NCBI RefSeq assembly: GCF_019711515.1
Contig: NZ_JAIGNO010000001.1
Location: 525,374-589,373, forward strand
Direction: 5' to 3'
Length of the DNA stretch: 64,000 nt
Origin: Qipengyuania qiaonensis
GTDB taxonomy: Bacteria > Pseudomonadota > Alphaproteobacteria > Sphingomonadales > Sphingomonadaceae
Below are positions 18,527 to 27,543 of the stretch, one piece after another. A model generated the notes under the pieces. It was not told where the DNA came from, ran no database searches, and saw only the letters and a list, made by a program, of their open reading frames with translations. Within the stretch, counting starts at the first letter, position 1; each line of letters begins with the position of its first letter. A program made the translations under genes and the position numbers.

Positions 18527-19252
18527 CTAGCGACAGACGCCGCGCCAGCGCGGGCTCATGTCGAAATGGAAATGGTCGGCATGCGCTGCATTGTAGTCGG
18601 GCGACAGGACCGTGGCGAAACTGCTGCAGGCGCCATCGCGAACTTCGCGCAGAAAGCTCGCCTTGTCGCCCCCGCCCGTCCAATCGCGTAGAACGCTGAT
18701 GCGCGTGCCGTCTTCCAGAACGAATCCAGCGATATCTATGGCATTTGCCGTTGCGTGCTCGCTCCAGGGCCCGGAGTTCCGACCGTAGAGGCGACGGCAC
18801 GAATAGGCGCCAAGGTGCTCTATTCGCGACACTTCCGAACGGAACTTTGCTTTGGCTGCTGGCGCCACCACATCGCGCTCCCACAGCAATAGCGCTACGG
18901 AAGCAGGGCAGGTGACAGGCGGCGTTCCGGGTATCAGGGGAAACGAGTTGAGCAGCGTACGATCCTCACGGCGGCATGCTCCATCCCCGGCAGGTTCGAG
19001 TGCTTGATACGACACATCGCTGCGGTCTAGCACTGCCCGACACATCGATATGTCGTTGCGTAGAGCCAGCAGCTTGGCCTCGATCGCCCATCCCGTGGGA
19101 TCGCGCAGGTCCAGCGGAGCCCATGGGTCATGTTCTGGATGTTCGGAAAGCCATACGCGCCCTGTCAGCAGGACAGCAGCGCCTATGAGGAAAACCACCA
19201 GTCGTCGATCGCCGGAAAATCTTCCGATCTGCGTCGAGATGGCAGGCTTCAC
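18527..19252 (-). CDS. Extensin family protein (zinc-peptidase-like fold)
   Basis: A 241-residue protein with one N-terminal membrane anchor (about 18-35) and a C-terminal extensin-like domain facing the periplasm. The motifs WSEHATANAIDIAGF and HADHFHFD have the His...Asp...HxH arrangement of the LAS peptidase fold (VanY/MepA-like), suggesting metal binding and possibly cell-wall hydrolysis. Cysteines at SMCRAV, GACRRE, VTCPAS, YSCRRLYG and VCR are conserved in the family and may form disulfides. Its start overlaps the end of the upstream LysE gene by 4 bases. Confidence 0.85.
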   Translation of the reverse strand: MKPAISTQIGRFSGDRRLVVFLIGAAVLLTGRVWLSEHPEHDPWAPLDLRDPTGWAIEAKLLALRNDISMCRAVLDRSDVSYQALEPAGDGACRREDRTLLNSFPLIPGTPPVTCPASVALLLWERDVVAPAAKAKFRSEVSRIEHLGAYSCRRLYGRNSGPWSEHATANAIDIAGFVLEDGTRISVLRDWTGGGDKASFLREVRDGACSSFATVLSPDYNAAHADHFHFDMSPRWRGVCR

Positions 19253-19884
19253 AATCCGTTCTCCAGCAATTCGGCCAGTATGACGACCGAAATCAGCAGA
19301 AAAACCGATCCGATGGCACGATCGATCCAGCGGCGCGATGCGCTATTTTCCATCATCCGCGCGAGCCGCTTTCCAGCCCCAATATAGAGCCCTCCGATAG
19401 GCAGATCGAGGAACAGCGCCACGACTGCAAGAATAACGATCTGAGGACCGACCGGCGACTGCGCGTCGACGAATGGCGGGATGATGGCGATCATGTAGAT
19501 CAGCGACTTTGGATTCCCTACGGCAATGAATATCCCGTCGCGAAAAGCGTGACGCGAGGGTTGGCGCACAGGTTCGAACGTGTCCTCATCGGTATGGAAG
19601 GAATGGCGGATTGCCTGAAAACCAAGCCACGCCAGATAAGCAATCCCTGCAAAGGCCAGTACGCGGAACGCTAGCGGATAGGCGGCGGCAAGCGTGCCGA
19701 GGCCAAGACCAGCCAGCACCCACCACACGATGTAGCCGATCTGCATTCCCAGTAGAGCAGCCCAGCCCGAGCGTGCACCGCGCCAGATCGTTTGCCCGAG
19801 GACGAATAGCATCGATTGGCCCGGCACAAGACTGGTCGTAGCGGTCACCAGGGCGAAAGCGATGAGCTTCTCGGCATCGATCAT
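19249..19884 (-). CDS. LysE/RhtB family amino-acid exporter
   Basis: A 211-residue inner-membrane exporter with about six membrane helices. The N-terminus ALVTATTSLVPGQSMLFVLGQT is the family's 'PGP' helix, here PGQ. A charged loop near 125-150 precedes the conserved FRDGIFIAVGNPKSLIYM. The start at 19884 fits the family; the open frame to 20106 is non-coding and overlaps the udgX 3' end. The substrate is unknown. Coupled to the downstream extensin gene by an ATGA overlap. Confidence 0.88.
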   Translation of the reverse strand: MIDAEKLIAFALVTATTSLVPGQSMLFVLGQTIWRGARSGWAALLGMQIGYIVWWVLAGLGLGTLAAAYPLAFRVLAFAGIAYLAWLGFQAIRHSFHTDEDTFEPVRQPSRHAFRDGIFIAVGNPKSLIYMIAIIPPFVDAQSPVGPQIVILAVVALFLDLPIGGLYIGAGKRLARMMENSASRRWIDRAIGSVFLLISVVILAELLENGL

Positions 19885-19972
19885 CGACGGGGTGCCTAAT
19901 CCAGGTAATGGTTCGGGAAAATGATCCTTGAGTTTGCTTATGGATGCGCGCGCATACTCGCAACAACTGTCA

Positions 19973-21427
19973 TCAGTTCTCCGCCAACTCGTCCAGTCTG
20001 CCGCGAACTGCAGCCAGATCGGCAGCGAATAGCCGCTCCTGTTCCTCGCGAGCCGACCCTTCGAGCCGCAGGAGGTATGAGGGATGCGCGGTGACCCACA
20101 GTTCACTGCCGTCCTCGAGTGTCATAGGTGCGCCGCGAACCTTGGATATGCTCACCGTCTTGCCGAGCATTCCCCGCGCCGCGCTGGCACCCATGGCCAG
20201 CACCAGCTTTGGCTTCACGATCGCACGCTCGCTCTCGATCCACCACCGGCAGATATCGACTTCCTTCGCGCCCGGGTTTTGATGGAGCCGCCGTTTCCCG
20301 CGCTGGACAAATTTGAAATGCTTTACTGCGTTGGTCACGTATGCGGTGCCGCGGTCGATGCCGGCCTTGTGGAGATGCTGGTCGAGCACTTGTCCTGCCG
20401 GTCCGACGAACGGGCGACCTTCTCGATCCTCCTGGTCGCCCGGCTGCTCACCGACGATCATCAGAGCAGCATTGCGCGGCCCCTCGCCCATCACCGCCTC
20501 ATTGTCGAGCTGACCGATCGGGCATTTGCGACAGACATGGATCGCCTTGTCAATTGCCGCCAGTGTCTCCGGACGTTCGGCAAATTCCAGCGCACCTTCC
20601 GCGACCATTTTCGCTTCCCGCGACTGCGCATCGGCCACCAGTGCGGGAATCAGCGATGCTTCCGGCATGTTCTTCCAGTATTTCTTCGGCATTTCCTTCA
20701 GCATCGCACCGACTTTCAATCGCGCCGGGTTGAAGATCGAGGCGTAATATTTGCGCCACAGATCTTCCATCGGATCGCCATCCGGCGCATCCGCACGCTG
20801 GGCTGGCGGTCCCTCGGACATCGTCGTACCATCCCAATGAAGGCTGCCTCGCGGTGTCAAGATCGACCAGTGCATGTTCGAGAAGCGCCGTACGAAAAAG
20901 CCGGCATTTGCGCGCAGGATATGGTGTTCGGGCTCGAACCAGGCCACGTATCGATCGGTAGTTAGTTGATCAAACACATGCGGGTCGGTCTCGACCAAAC
21001 GAAACCGGACGAAGGCGTGCATCTTGTGGCTATCGCGACGGACATTCTTGGCGAGCTCTTCGATCTGACGGACCTCGATGTCGGCCTTGTCTTCGAGCAG
21101 GCGGCCATTGCGCTGCAAGCGCCACAGGAGGTCGTAAAGTACAGAAAATCGATTATGATCAGAGTGTAATATCGCATTCTTTGCAAGTGATAGGAACTGC
21201 TTGCTTGCGCGTACGGGCGGCGCATCGGGGGCCGGGACAGGTAGCGGCACATGCCCGGGAGCGAAGAGATCGCCGATTCCGCCCGGTTCGATCCAGGCGA
21301 TCCGATCGGGCGGTATCGCGCATTGCACCAAAGCCCGTGCCTTGTCGCGCCAGAACTCGAAATCGTCCGGAGCCGGAAGTTCGACGCGATAGGAAGCATC
21401 GGAACGAGCAAGCGGTGTTACAATCAT
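19973..21427 (-). CDS. udgX: DUF4130-UdgX fusion, uracil-DNA glycosylase superfamily
   Basis: A 484-residue two-domain protein. Residues 1-~250 match DUF4130 (…FLSLAKNAILHSDHNRFSVLYDLLWRL…), whose role is unknown. Residues ~285-484 are UdgX: paired cysteines C299/C302 (CRKC) for an Fe-S cluster, motif GEQPGDQEDREGRPFVGPAG, the UdgX-specific loop KRRLHQ (378-383), and HPSYLLR near the end. In characterised UdgX the loop histidine (here H382) forms a covalent bond to the deoxyribose at the excised uracil, so this enzyme is expected to tag uracil-containing DNA. It overlaps the upstream radical SAM gene by 4 bases. Confidence 0.92.
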   Translation of the reverse strand: MIVTPLARSDASYRVELPAPDDFEFWRDKARALVQCAIPPDRIAWIEPGGIGDLFAPGHVPLPVPAPDAPPVRASKQFLSLAKNAILHSDHNRFSVLYDLLWRLQRNGRLLEDKADIEVRQIEELAKNVRRDSHKMHAFVRFRLVETDPHVFDQLTTDRYVAWFEPEHHILRANAGFFVRRFSNMHWSILTPRGSLHWDGTTMSEGPPAQRADAPDGDPMEDLWRKYYASIFNPARLKVGAMLKEMPKKYWKNMPEASLIPALVADAQSREAKMVAEGALEFAERPETLAAIDKAIHVCRKCPIGQLDNEAVMGEGPRNAALMIVGEQPGDQEDREGRPFVGPAGQVLDQHLHKAGIDRGTAYVTNAVKHFKFVQRGKRRLHQNPGAKEVDICRWWIESERAIVKPKLVLAMGASAARGMLGKTVSISKVRGAPMTLEDGSELWVTAHPSYLLRLEGSAREEQERLFAADLAAVRGRLDELAEN

Positions 21428-22668
21428 ACGCCAAACAGCTCCAGCTGCTCGGCCTTGGGGGCCAGGAGACTGCGCAAATCGGCACGATCGGTAAGCGTTA
21501 CGGGGCGCCAGTCGACCGTGCAGATGAAAGGCCGTATCTTGACGATCGAGACTGTCAGCCGTGCAATATCGTCGAGCCGCAGCGCCCGATGGCGACGGCT
21601 GGTCAGGATATTGCCTACCGCTTTCACGCCGAGTCCCGGGACACGTAGCAACTGCTCTTTCGTGCCCCGGTTTACATCGACCGGAAACTGGTCACGAAAC
21701 TTCAGCGCCCAAGCCAGTTTGGGATCGATGTCGAGTGGCAGGTTTCCATCCGCTTCGGTAGCCTCCATCACATCGGTCGGCTTGTAGCCGTAGAAGCGCA
21801 TAAGCCAGTCGGACTGGTATAGCCGATGCTCCCGGATCAGAGGCGGACGTTTGAGCGGCAGCACGGCGCTCGCATCAGGGATAGGGGAAAAAGCGCTGTA
21901 ATAGACACGACGTAAGTTGAAGGCGGTGTACAGGCTGCTCGCCTTCCCGACGATATCCGCATCGGTCGCGGCATCGGCACCGACAATCATCTGTGTCGAC
22001 TGGCCCGCCGGCGCGAAGCGCGGCGCGTGCCTGAAGCGTTTGCAGGCATCTTTCAACTCTACGATGTCGTTCCTGACCTTCCCCATTGCCCCCTCGATCT
22101 GGCGGCCATTCTTGTCGGGAGCGAGGCGGGTGAGCCCGCTATCGGTCGGCAGTTCGACATTGATCGAAATCCGGTCGGCATAGAGCCCTGCCTGATGAAC
22201 AATCTCAGGATCTGCCTCGGGAATGGTCTTGAGATGGATGTATCCGCGGAAATCATGCTCGTCTCGCAGGATACGCGCAACTTCCACGAGCTGCTCCATG
22301 GTGTAGCTCGAGTTCTTCACGATACCCGAGGACAGAAACAGCCCTTCGATGTAATTGCGCCGGTAGAAGGCGAGTGTGAGGTCCACCACCTCCTGCGGCG
22401 TGAACCGCGCGCGGACTACGTTCGAACTCTTGCGATTAACGCAGTAGTGGCAGTCGAAAACACAATGATTGGTCAATAAAATCTTCAGCAGCGAGATACA
22501 TCTGCCATCAGGCGCGTAGGCATGGCAAATGCCCATTCCTTCCGTCGAGCCAATGCCCTTCCCACCCAGCGAATTGCGCTTGGCAGTCCCGGAAGACGCA
22601 CAGGAAGCATCGTACTTGGCAGCGTCCGCCAAAATTTCCAGTTTCTGCAAGACAGTTTGCGCAGGCAT
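21424..22668 (-). CDS. Radical SAM protein linked to UdgX (putative DNA modification/repair)
   Basis: A 414-residue radical SAM enzyme of the family that co-occurs with DUF4130-UdgX. The 4Fe-4S/SAM motif is C69-x3-C73-x2-C76 (CVFDCHYC). The N-terminus LEILADAAKYDASCASSG and the loop GIGSTEGMGICHAY are family hallmarks. A helix-hairpin-helix DNA-binding motif sits near the C-terminus (LRVPGLGVKAVGNILTSRRH). The reaction is not known; a DNA-directed role is inferred from the HhH motif and the partner gene. The ATG at 22668 is supported by the family N-terminus and lies at the expected transcription start. Confidence 0.92.
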   Translation of the reverse strand: MPAQTVLQKLEILADAAKYDASCASSGTAKRNSLGGKGIGSTEGMGICHAYAPDGRCISLLKILLTNHCVFDCHYCVNRKSSNVVRARFTPQEVVDLTLAFYRRNYIEGLFLSSGIVKNSSYTMEQLVEVARILRDEHDFRGYIHLKTIPEADPEIVHQAGLYADRISINVELPTDSGLTRLAPDKNGRQIEGAMGKVRNDIVELKDACKRFRHAPRFAPAGQSTQMIVGADAATDADIVGKASSLYTAFNLRRVYYSAFSPIPDASAVLPLKRPPLIREHRLYQSDWLMRFYGYKPTDVMEATEADGNLPLDIDPKLAWALKFRDQFPVDVNRGTKEQLLRVPGLGVKAVGNILTSRRHRALRLDDIARLTVSIVKIRPFICTVDWRPVTLTDRADLRSLLAPKAEQLELFGV

Positions 22669-22670
22669 TC

Positions 22671-22685
22671 GTTCTTTATATGTTC
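22671..22685 (-). promoter_or_regulatory. LexA (SOS) box GTTC-N7-GTTC
   Basis: Plus-strand GTTCTTTATATGTTC is an exact match to the alphaproteobacterial LexA operator GTTC-N7-GTTC. Its right edge lies two bases from the start codon of the radical SAM gene and it covers the -10 hexamer, so LexA binding would block the promoter. Confidence 0.82.
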
Positions 22686-22703
22686 CAATTGATGCACTGC
22701 CAA
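22675..22703 (-). promoter_or_regulatory. Promoter of the radical SAM-udgX operon
   Basis: On the minus strand, TTGGCA (22703-22698), a 17-bp spacer, and TATAAA (22680-22675). The expected start of transcription, 6-8 bases downstream, coincides with the ATG at 22668, which predicts a leaderless mRNA. There is no good Shine-Dalgarno sequence. Confidence 0.7.
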
Positions 22704-22866
22704 TATCGAATGATGTATCGGCAGCTTATGACAGAGATGCTCTTCGGAACGCTTGGTAGCCGATCGTGTCCGCTCGGCGCTCCCAGATCTCTCAACAACG
22801 CACAGCGCGGGAGCAAAGCACCGGCCAGACCATTGGTGGTATGTAGCGTATGTGAGGAGCCAATCC

Positions 22867-23352
22867 ATGAAAGAAGCCCAAGGAAACCCTCAGGAACTCA
22901 AGAAGAAATTTTGGCAGGCACTGGCTGACAGCCCTTATCTTTTCCTGCAATTGAAGGACAACAGTTCGAGCGCAGTGCCCATGAGCCCGCAACTCGACAA
23001 GGATGCGAACAGCGCCATCTGGTTCTTCACTCACACCAAGAGCGATTTTGCCAGGCTTGGTCCGGTGACCGCAACTTTCGAAGGCAAGGGTCACGACATG
23101 TTCGCCCGCTTCGACGGAACGCTAGTGAAAGAGATCAGCCAGGCACGGTTCGATCAATTCTGGAACAATTTCGTCGAGGCATGGTACGATGGCGGCAAGG
23201 ACGATCCTGACCTACTGTTTCTGCGAATGGATCTGGACAGCGCTGAAATATGGGAAAGTGATATCGGCTTGCTCAACACGGCGAAAATGGCGCTCGGTAT
23301 GACCGTGCATGACGAGGCTGAAAAACACCACGTCGATACGGTCGACCTTTAG
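22867..23352 (+). CDS. General stress protein, pyridoxamine 5'-phosphate oxidase-like flavoprotein
   Basis: A 161-residue protein of the PNPOx-like split-barrel group that includes general stress protein 26. The core reads NSAIWFFTHTKSDFARL...ATFEGKGHDMFARFDGTLVKE, then DPDLLFLRMDLDSAEIWES. Members bind flavin; the substrate is unknown. The ATG at 22867 follows GTGAGGAGCC; the longer frame to 22753 is rejected. A poor match to a sigma-EcfG promoter (GGAAC at 22746 with GTCC instead of CGTT 17 bases on) may or may not be real. It is divergent from the SOS cassette. Confidence 0.85.
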   Translation: MKEAQGNPQELKKKFWQALADSPYLFLQLKDNSSSAVPMSPQLDKDANSAIWFFTHTKSDFARLGPVTATFEGKGHDMFARFDGTLVKEISQARFDQFWNNFVEAWYDGGKDDPDLLFLRMDLDSAEIWESDIGLLNTAKMALGMTVHDEAEKHHVDTVDL

Positions 23353-23366
23353 TCATGTTTCAGTAC

Positions 23367-23398
23367 CAAGGGCCGCTGCCGATAGGAAGCGGCCCTTG
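23367..23398. terminator. Hairpin between convergent genes
   Basis: Perfect 11-bp stem CAAGGGCCGCT / AGCGGCCCTTG with a 10-base loop, 14 bases after the stress-protein stop and just before the permease stop. There is no strong T tract on either side, so it is probably a bidirectional attenuating hairpin. Confidence 0.6.
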
Positions 23399-23417
23399 TC
23401 CGTGGTTGCCATGCCAT

Positions 23418-24992
23418 CTACCTTGGCGGAGCAATCGGTATCGCCGTCTCTTCTCCCGCGACATCATCGACGACTTCCACAGTTCCGCGGCCCAGATGAC
23501 TCCGGCTGCGACCGTAGCCGAAATACACCAGAAGCCCGAGAGCGGTCCAAAGTGGAAGGACCAGCATCGCATCGATTGGCAAATTCAGGAAGAGGAACAG
23601 ACAACCCAGGACCGTCGCGGGGCCCACAAACCACAACCCCTTGACCCGAAATCGCCGGGGCACATCAGGCCGCCTCCGCCGCAAAACCATGACTGCCACC
23701 GCAACCATGAGAAAAGCATAGAGCGTGCCGGCATTGGCGATGTCGGCCAGTTGCCCGACCGGGAAAAAGGCGGCACCCACGGCGACGACAAAGCCGGTCA
23801 ACGCCGTCACCACATGAGGCGTGTGCCAGCGCGGATGCACCTTGCTCAGAAATTCAGGCAACAAGCCGTCGCGGCTCATGACGAAGAAGATACGCGTCTG
23901 TGCGAAGAGCAGCACGAGAATCACAGAAGGCAAGGCGAGAAACGCGGCGATGCCAAGCAGATTTCCGACTCGGGACCACCCAATCTGGCGCAGCACGTGC
24001 GCCAGAGCTTCATTCGAGCAGACCAGCGCGTCGACATGTTCAGGCAATGCGCACTGACGCGCGAGCTCTTCCGATCCTGCCGGGAACGGTATCCCTCCGG
24101 GGCCCATGATTGGCTGCCCTCCAATCGTCCCGATCGCTCCCGCCGCGACGAAGATGTAGAAGATTGTGCAGAACAACAACGAACCCACCAATCCGAACGG
24201 AACGTTGCGTTGGGGATCTTTGGTTTCTTCCGCAGCCGTCGAGACCGCATCGAAGCCAACATAGGCAAAGAAAATTGTCGCCGCTGCCCCGACGGCGCCG
24301 ACACCAGTGCCGAAGCCACCAAAGACACCAGCCGGCAGGAATGGATTGAACTGATTGGCGTCGAAGGCGGGGCTAGAAAGCGTCAGCGCTATGAATGCAG
24401 TCAGCGCCGTAACTTTGATCGCTACCAGCACGGCATTGAATTTGGCACTCTCGCTGGTACCAATCATCAAGAGACCGGTGATCAGGAGAGCGATAATGAA
24501 AGCCGGCAAGTTGATTAACCCGCCTTCGGCCCCGCCAAGCGCCAAGGGCCCGGCAGACAACCATGCAGGCAAGGAAATGCCTAAAGTCTCGTTGAGAATG
24601 GTCCCGACGAAATAGCCGGACCAGCCCACCGATACTGCACTGGCAGCAATCGCGTATTCAAGAACCAGCGCCCAGCCTACTGTCCATGCCAGAAATTCAC
24701 CCATGGTGGCGTAGGTGTAGGTATACGCCGAACCCGAGACGGGTACCGTAGCTGCAATTTCCGCATAGCACAGCGCAGCGACGATGCAGACCGCCCCCGC
24801 GATGGCGAATGCGAGCATCAGGCCGGGTCCCGCTTTCTGCGCACCAGCCGCAGTAAGTACGAAAATCCCTGTACCGATAATGCAGCCAATGCCGAACAAC
24901 ATCAATTGTATGCCGCCAAGCGAACGCTTGAGCGACTTTTTCTCAGCAACCGCCAGAATTGCATCCAGCGGCTTCACCCTGTCGAAAATCAT
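23418..24992 (-). CDS. APC-superfamily amino acid permease (cationic amino acid transporter type)
   Basis: A 524-residue membrane protein with about 12-14 helices. The first helix contains GIGCIIGTGIFVL, the APC substrate/backbone-binding break. GSAYTYTYATMGEFLAW and FAYVGFDAVSTAAEE are the CAT/YhdG-type signatures. It probably imports amino acids by proton coupling; specificity cannot be read. It is preceded on the same strand by an NSS transporter about 100 bases upstream. Confidence 0.9.
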   Translation of the reverse strand: MIFDRVKPLDAILAVAEKKSLKRSLGGIQLMLFGIGCIIGTGIFVLTAAGAQKAGPGLMLAFAIAGAVCIVAALCYAEIAATVPVSGSAYTYTYATMGEFLAWTVGWALVLEYAIAASAVSVGWSGYFVGTILNETLGISLPAWLSAGPLALGGAEGGLINLPAFIIALLITGLLMIGTSESAKFNAVLVAIKVTALTAFIALTLSSPAFDANQFNPFLPAGVFGGFGTGVGAVGAAATIFFAYVGFDAVSTAAEETKDPQRNVPFGLVGSLLFCTIFYIFVAAGAIGTIGGQPIMGPGGIPFPAGSEELARQCALPEHVDALVCSNEALAHVLRQIGWSRVGNLLGIAAFLALPSVILVLLFAQTRIFFVMSRDGLLPEFLSKVHPRWHTPHVVTALTGFVVAVGAAFFPVGQLADIANAGTLYAFLMVAVAVMVLRRRRPDVPRRFRVKGLWFVGPATVLGCLFLFLNLPIDAMLVLPLWTALGLLVYFGYGRSRSHLGRGTVEVVDDVAGEETAIPIAPPR

Positions 24993-25092
24993 TCGGCCTT
25001 CGGCCTCCCCAGGCCCGCCGCAGGACTACCCTGCTCCGCCAGCCGGAAGCTTTGCGAATAGTTGCTAATTCGACGCTGGAAAAGCGGAATCC

Positions 25093-26523
25093 TTACTGAC
25101 CACCCAGAATTGCCGGAAACAAACCAGTCGCCAGGATGATTGCAACCGCGATAGGGCAGAGCCAGGCGATCAGGAAGCGCCACAGGCTGAACGCAAGTGG
25201 CGACAGGCCGGTGGTTGCCCGCAGCAGGTTTTCGTCAGCCTTCCAGCCGATGAAAATCGATGTCAGCAGAGCACCGACAGGCAGCATCACCTTGCCGGTA
25301 AACCCATCGACCGTATCGAGAATATCGGTTTCGGCGAACAGGCTCCAGAACCCCAACGGGCGGACGTCGGACCATATGTTGTAACCCAGCAGGCACGCAA
25401 TTCCGACGACGAACGCACCGGTGCCGAATATCAGCGCCGATTTTGGTCGGCTCCAGCCGCGCTCACCGATGCCCCATGCGGTCGGGACTTCGAGAAGCGA
25501 AATGGAACTGGTCACGGCTGCGACCAGGATGAGGACGAAGAACAGAAAAGCAAACAGCGCACCTCCCGGCATGGTCTGGAAGGCAAATGGCAGCGTTTGA
25601 AAGACCAGTGTCGGCCCGGCGGCAGGATCTAGGCCGACCGCAAAAACAATCGGGAAAATCATCAAGCCAGCCAGTAAAGCGACGCACGTATCCGCTACTG
25701 CTATGAGGGCTGAAGTTGGTCCCAGACCGCTACCCTCCTTGATGTAGGACCCGTAGGTTATCAGCCCTGCAACTCCTAGCGAAAGGGAGAATAGCGCTTG
25801 GCCTAGAGCCGAATTCATTACCTGAGGGGTCAATTTCGACCAATCGGGCGTAAACAGGAAGGCGATGGCGTCACCGATATCGCCTTCTACTGCACCGTAG
25901 ATCACCAACCCGACCAGTAGGACGAAAAACATCGGCATGAGATAGGTCGCCGCTTTTTCAATCCCCGAGCTCACGCCGCGCGCCACTATGTAAAGAGTGA
26001 GACCCATAAAGACGAGGTGCATTGCCAGTAGCAAGCCGGGGCTGGCGAACATGTCGCCCAGCCGTTGCTGAATCTGACTCTGACTTTCGCCTGCCAGTGC
26101 GCCTCGGAACGGATCGCCGGCCATGATAGCCTGCACGAGATCGCCGCCCATTACGCCAGCATAATATAGCACCCAGCCGGCGACGACAGAATAGAACGAT
26201 ACGATCAGGAATGCTGCGAGCGCCCCGATAGCGCCGAATATCGACCAGTTCGGTGAAGCCTTTGATTGCGCTGACACGCGACGGATCGATCCCACCGCAT
26301 CGGTCTGGCCCACTCTTCCGATAAAAATTTCGGACAGAACCAACGGCAAACCCAACAGGAAAACACAGGCGATGTAGAAGATTACGAATGCGCCGCCCCC
26401 GCTTTCTCCTGCAAGAGTCGGAAAACGCCAGATATTTCCAAGCCCCACGGCAGCGCCGATTGCGGCCAGAATAAATGCCGAACGCGAGGACCAACCCTCG
26501 CCCGTCGAAGTGGTAGCGACCAT
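25093..26523 (-). CDS. Sodium-dependent transporter, NSS (SNF) family
   Basis: A 476-residue transporter with about 11-12 helices. The first helix carries AAVGLGNIWRFPTLAGESGGGAF, the NSS signature with the Na+ and substrate-binding unwound segment. Homologues (LeuT, TnaT) move amino acids with sodium. Its neighbour downstream is also an amino-acid type permease, suggesting a nutrient-uptake pair. Divergent from panB. Confidence 0.92.
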   Translation of the reverse strand: MVATTSTGEGWSSRSAFILAAIGAAVGLGNIWRFPTLAGESGGGAFVIFYIACVFLLGLPLVLSEIFIGRVGQTDAVGSIRRVSAQSKASPNWSIFGAIGALAAFLIVSFYSVVAGWVLYYAGVMGGDLVQAIMAGDPFRGALAGESQSQIQQRLGDMFASPGLLLAMHLVFMGLTLYIVARGVSSGIEKAATYLMPMFFVLLVGLVIYGAVEGDIGDAIAFLFTPDWSKLTPQVMNSALGQALFSLSLGVAGLITYGSYIKEGSGLGPTSALIAVADTCVALLAGLMIFPIVFAVGLDPAAGPTLVFQTLPFAFQTMPGGALFAFLFFVLILVAAVTSSISLLEVPTAWGIGERGWSRPKSALIFGTGAFVVGIACLLGYNIWSDVRPLGFWSLFAETDILDTVDGFTGKVMLPVGALLTSIFIGWKADENLLRATTGLSPLAFSLWRFLIAWLCPIAVAIILATGLFPAILGGQ

Positions 26524-26652
26524 TACGAATTATACCTCCCGGACCGCAGCTTTCTTTAGCCGCGCCTCTCAAACGTGCGTCCTTAGACACGTAAATCCGA
26601 GGAATTCCAAGCTTCGCTTTGCCAACGTTCACACGCTTGCTAGTGAGCGGGC

Positions 26653-27525
26653 ATGTCGACGACGTTTCAGCTCGATACGAGCACCAGCCGAGCCAATCCT
26701 ACACCGCAGCCGATGAAGCGGCTGACGGTGCCCAAGATTCGTTCACACAAGGCGGAAGGTCAAACGCGAGAGCCGTTGGTCATGTTGACCGCCTATACGG
26801 CGCGTCAAGCGCAGCTGCTCGATGCGCATTGCGACATCCTTCTGGTCGGAGATTCGTTGGCGCAAGTCATTTACGGGCTACCAACCACCATTCCCGTGAC
26901 ACTCGACATGATGGCCAACCACGCGGCCGCCGTAGTCCGGGGCAGCTATCATTCGGTTGTAGTGGTCGACATGCCGTTCGGTTCCTACGAACAATCGCCG
27001 CAGCAGGCATTCGAAAGTGCTACTTTCCTGTTGAAGCAGTCGGGCGCAGCCGCAGTGAAGCTCGAGGGCGGCGAGCAGATGGCCGAAACCGTATCCTTCC
27101 TCAATCAGCGCGGCATACCGGTGATGGGACACGTTGGCCTTACCCCTCAGGCCGTCAACGTGCTCGGCGGCTACGCGGCACGGGGACGCGACGATGCCGA
27201 AGCGCAGAAGATCGTAGGCGATGCAAAGGCGCTCGATGATGCCGGAGCTTTCGCCATCGTGCTGGAAGGCGTGCTCGAACCCATCGCGATCGAGGCAACC
27301 AAAGCGGTTTCCTGCCCCACGATCGGTATTGGTGCCTCGGCCCAATGCGACGGACAGGTCCTCGTCACCGAAGACATGTTGGGAATGTTCGAACGCGTAC
27401 CGCGCTTCGTCAAGAAGTACGAAGATATTGCGAGCGTCATCGAAAAGACTGTCGCACAATATGCTGAAGAGGTTCGTGCTCGCAGCTTCCCGACTGCGGA
27501 TCAGACCTACCAGCCCAAGCGCTGA
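26653..27525 (+). CDS. panB: 3-methyl-2-oxobutanoate hydroxymethyltransferase
   Basis: First step of pantothenate synthesis: transfers a hydroxymethyl group from 5,10-methylene-THF to 2-oxoisovalerate. The 290 residues show MLTAYTARQAQLLD, LLVGDSLAQVIYG (metal Asp), VVVDMPFGSYE, KLEGG, MGHVGLTPQ and the late IVLEGV and TIGIGAS segments. It has about 20 extra N-terminal residues compared with compact homologues; M21 (MKRLTVPKIR) is an alternative start. It shares its substrate, 2-oxoisovalerate, with leuA and the dehydrogenase operon elsewhere in the window. Confidence 0.95.
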   Translation: MSTTFQLDTSTSRANPTPQPMKRLTVPKIRSHKAEGQTREPLVMLTAYTARQAQLLDAHCDILLVGDSLAQVIYGLPTTIPVTLDMMANHAAAVVRGSYHSVVVVDMPFGSYEQSPQQAFESATFLLKQSGAAAVKLEGGEQMAETVSFLNQRGIPVMGHVGLTPQAVNVLGGYAARGRDDAEAQKIVGDAKALDDAGAFAIVLEGVLEPIAIEATKAVSCPTIGIGASAQCDGQVLVTEDMLGMFERVPRFVKKYEDIASVIEKTVAQYAEEVRARSFPTADQTYQPKR

Positions 27526-27543
27526 ATTCAGGGTCACCCTATC

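Noticed and set aside
22746..22771. Sigma-EcfG promoter for the PNPOx-like stress protein
   Set aside because: GGAAC is present but the -10 half is GTCC/TGTC rather than CGTT at any allowed spacing; too weak to list.
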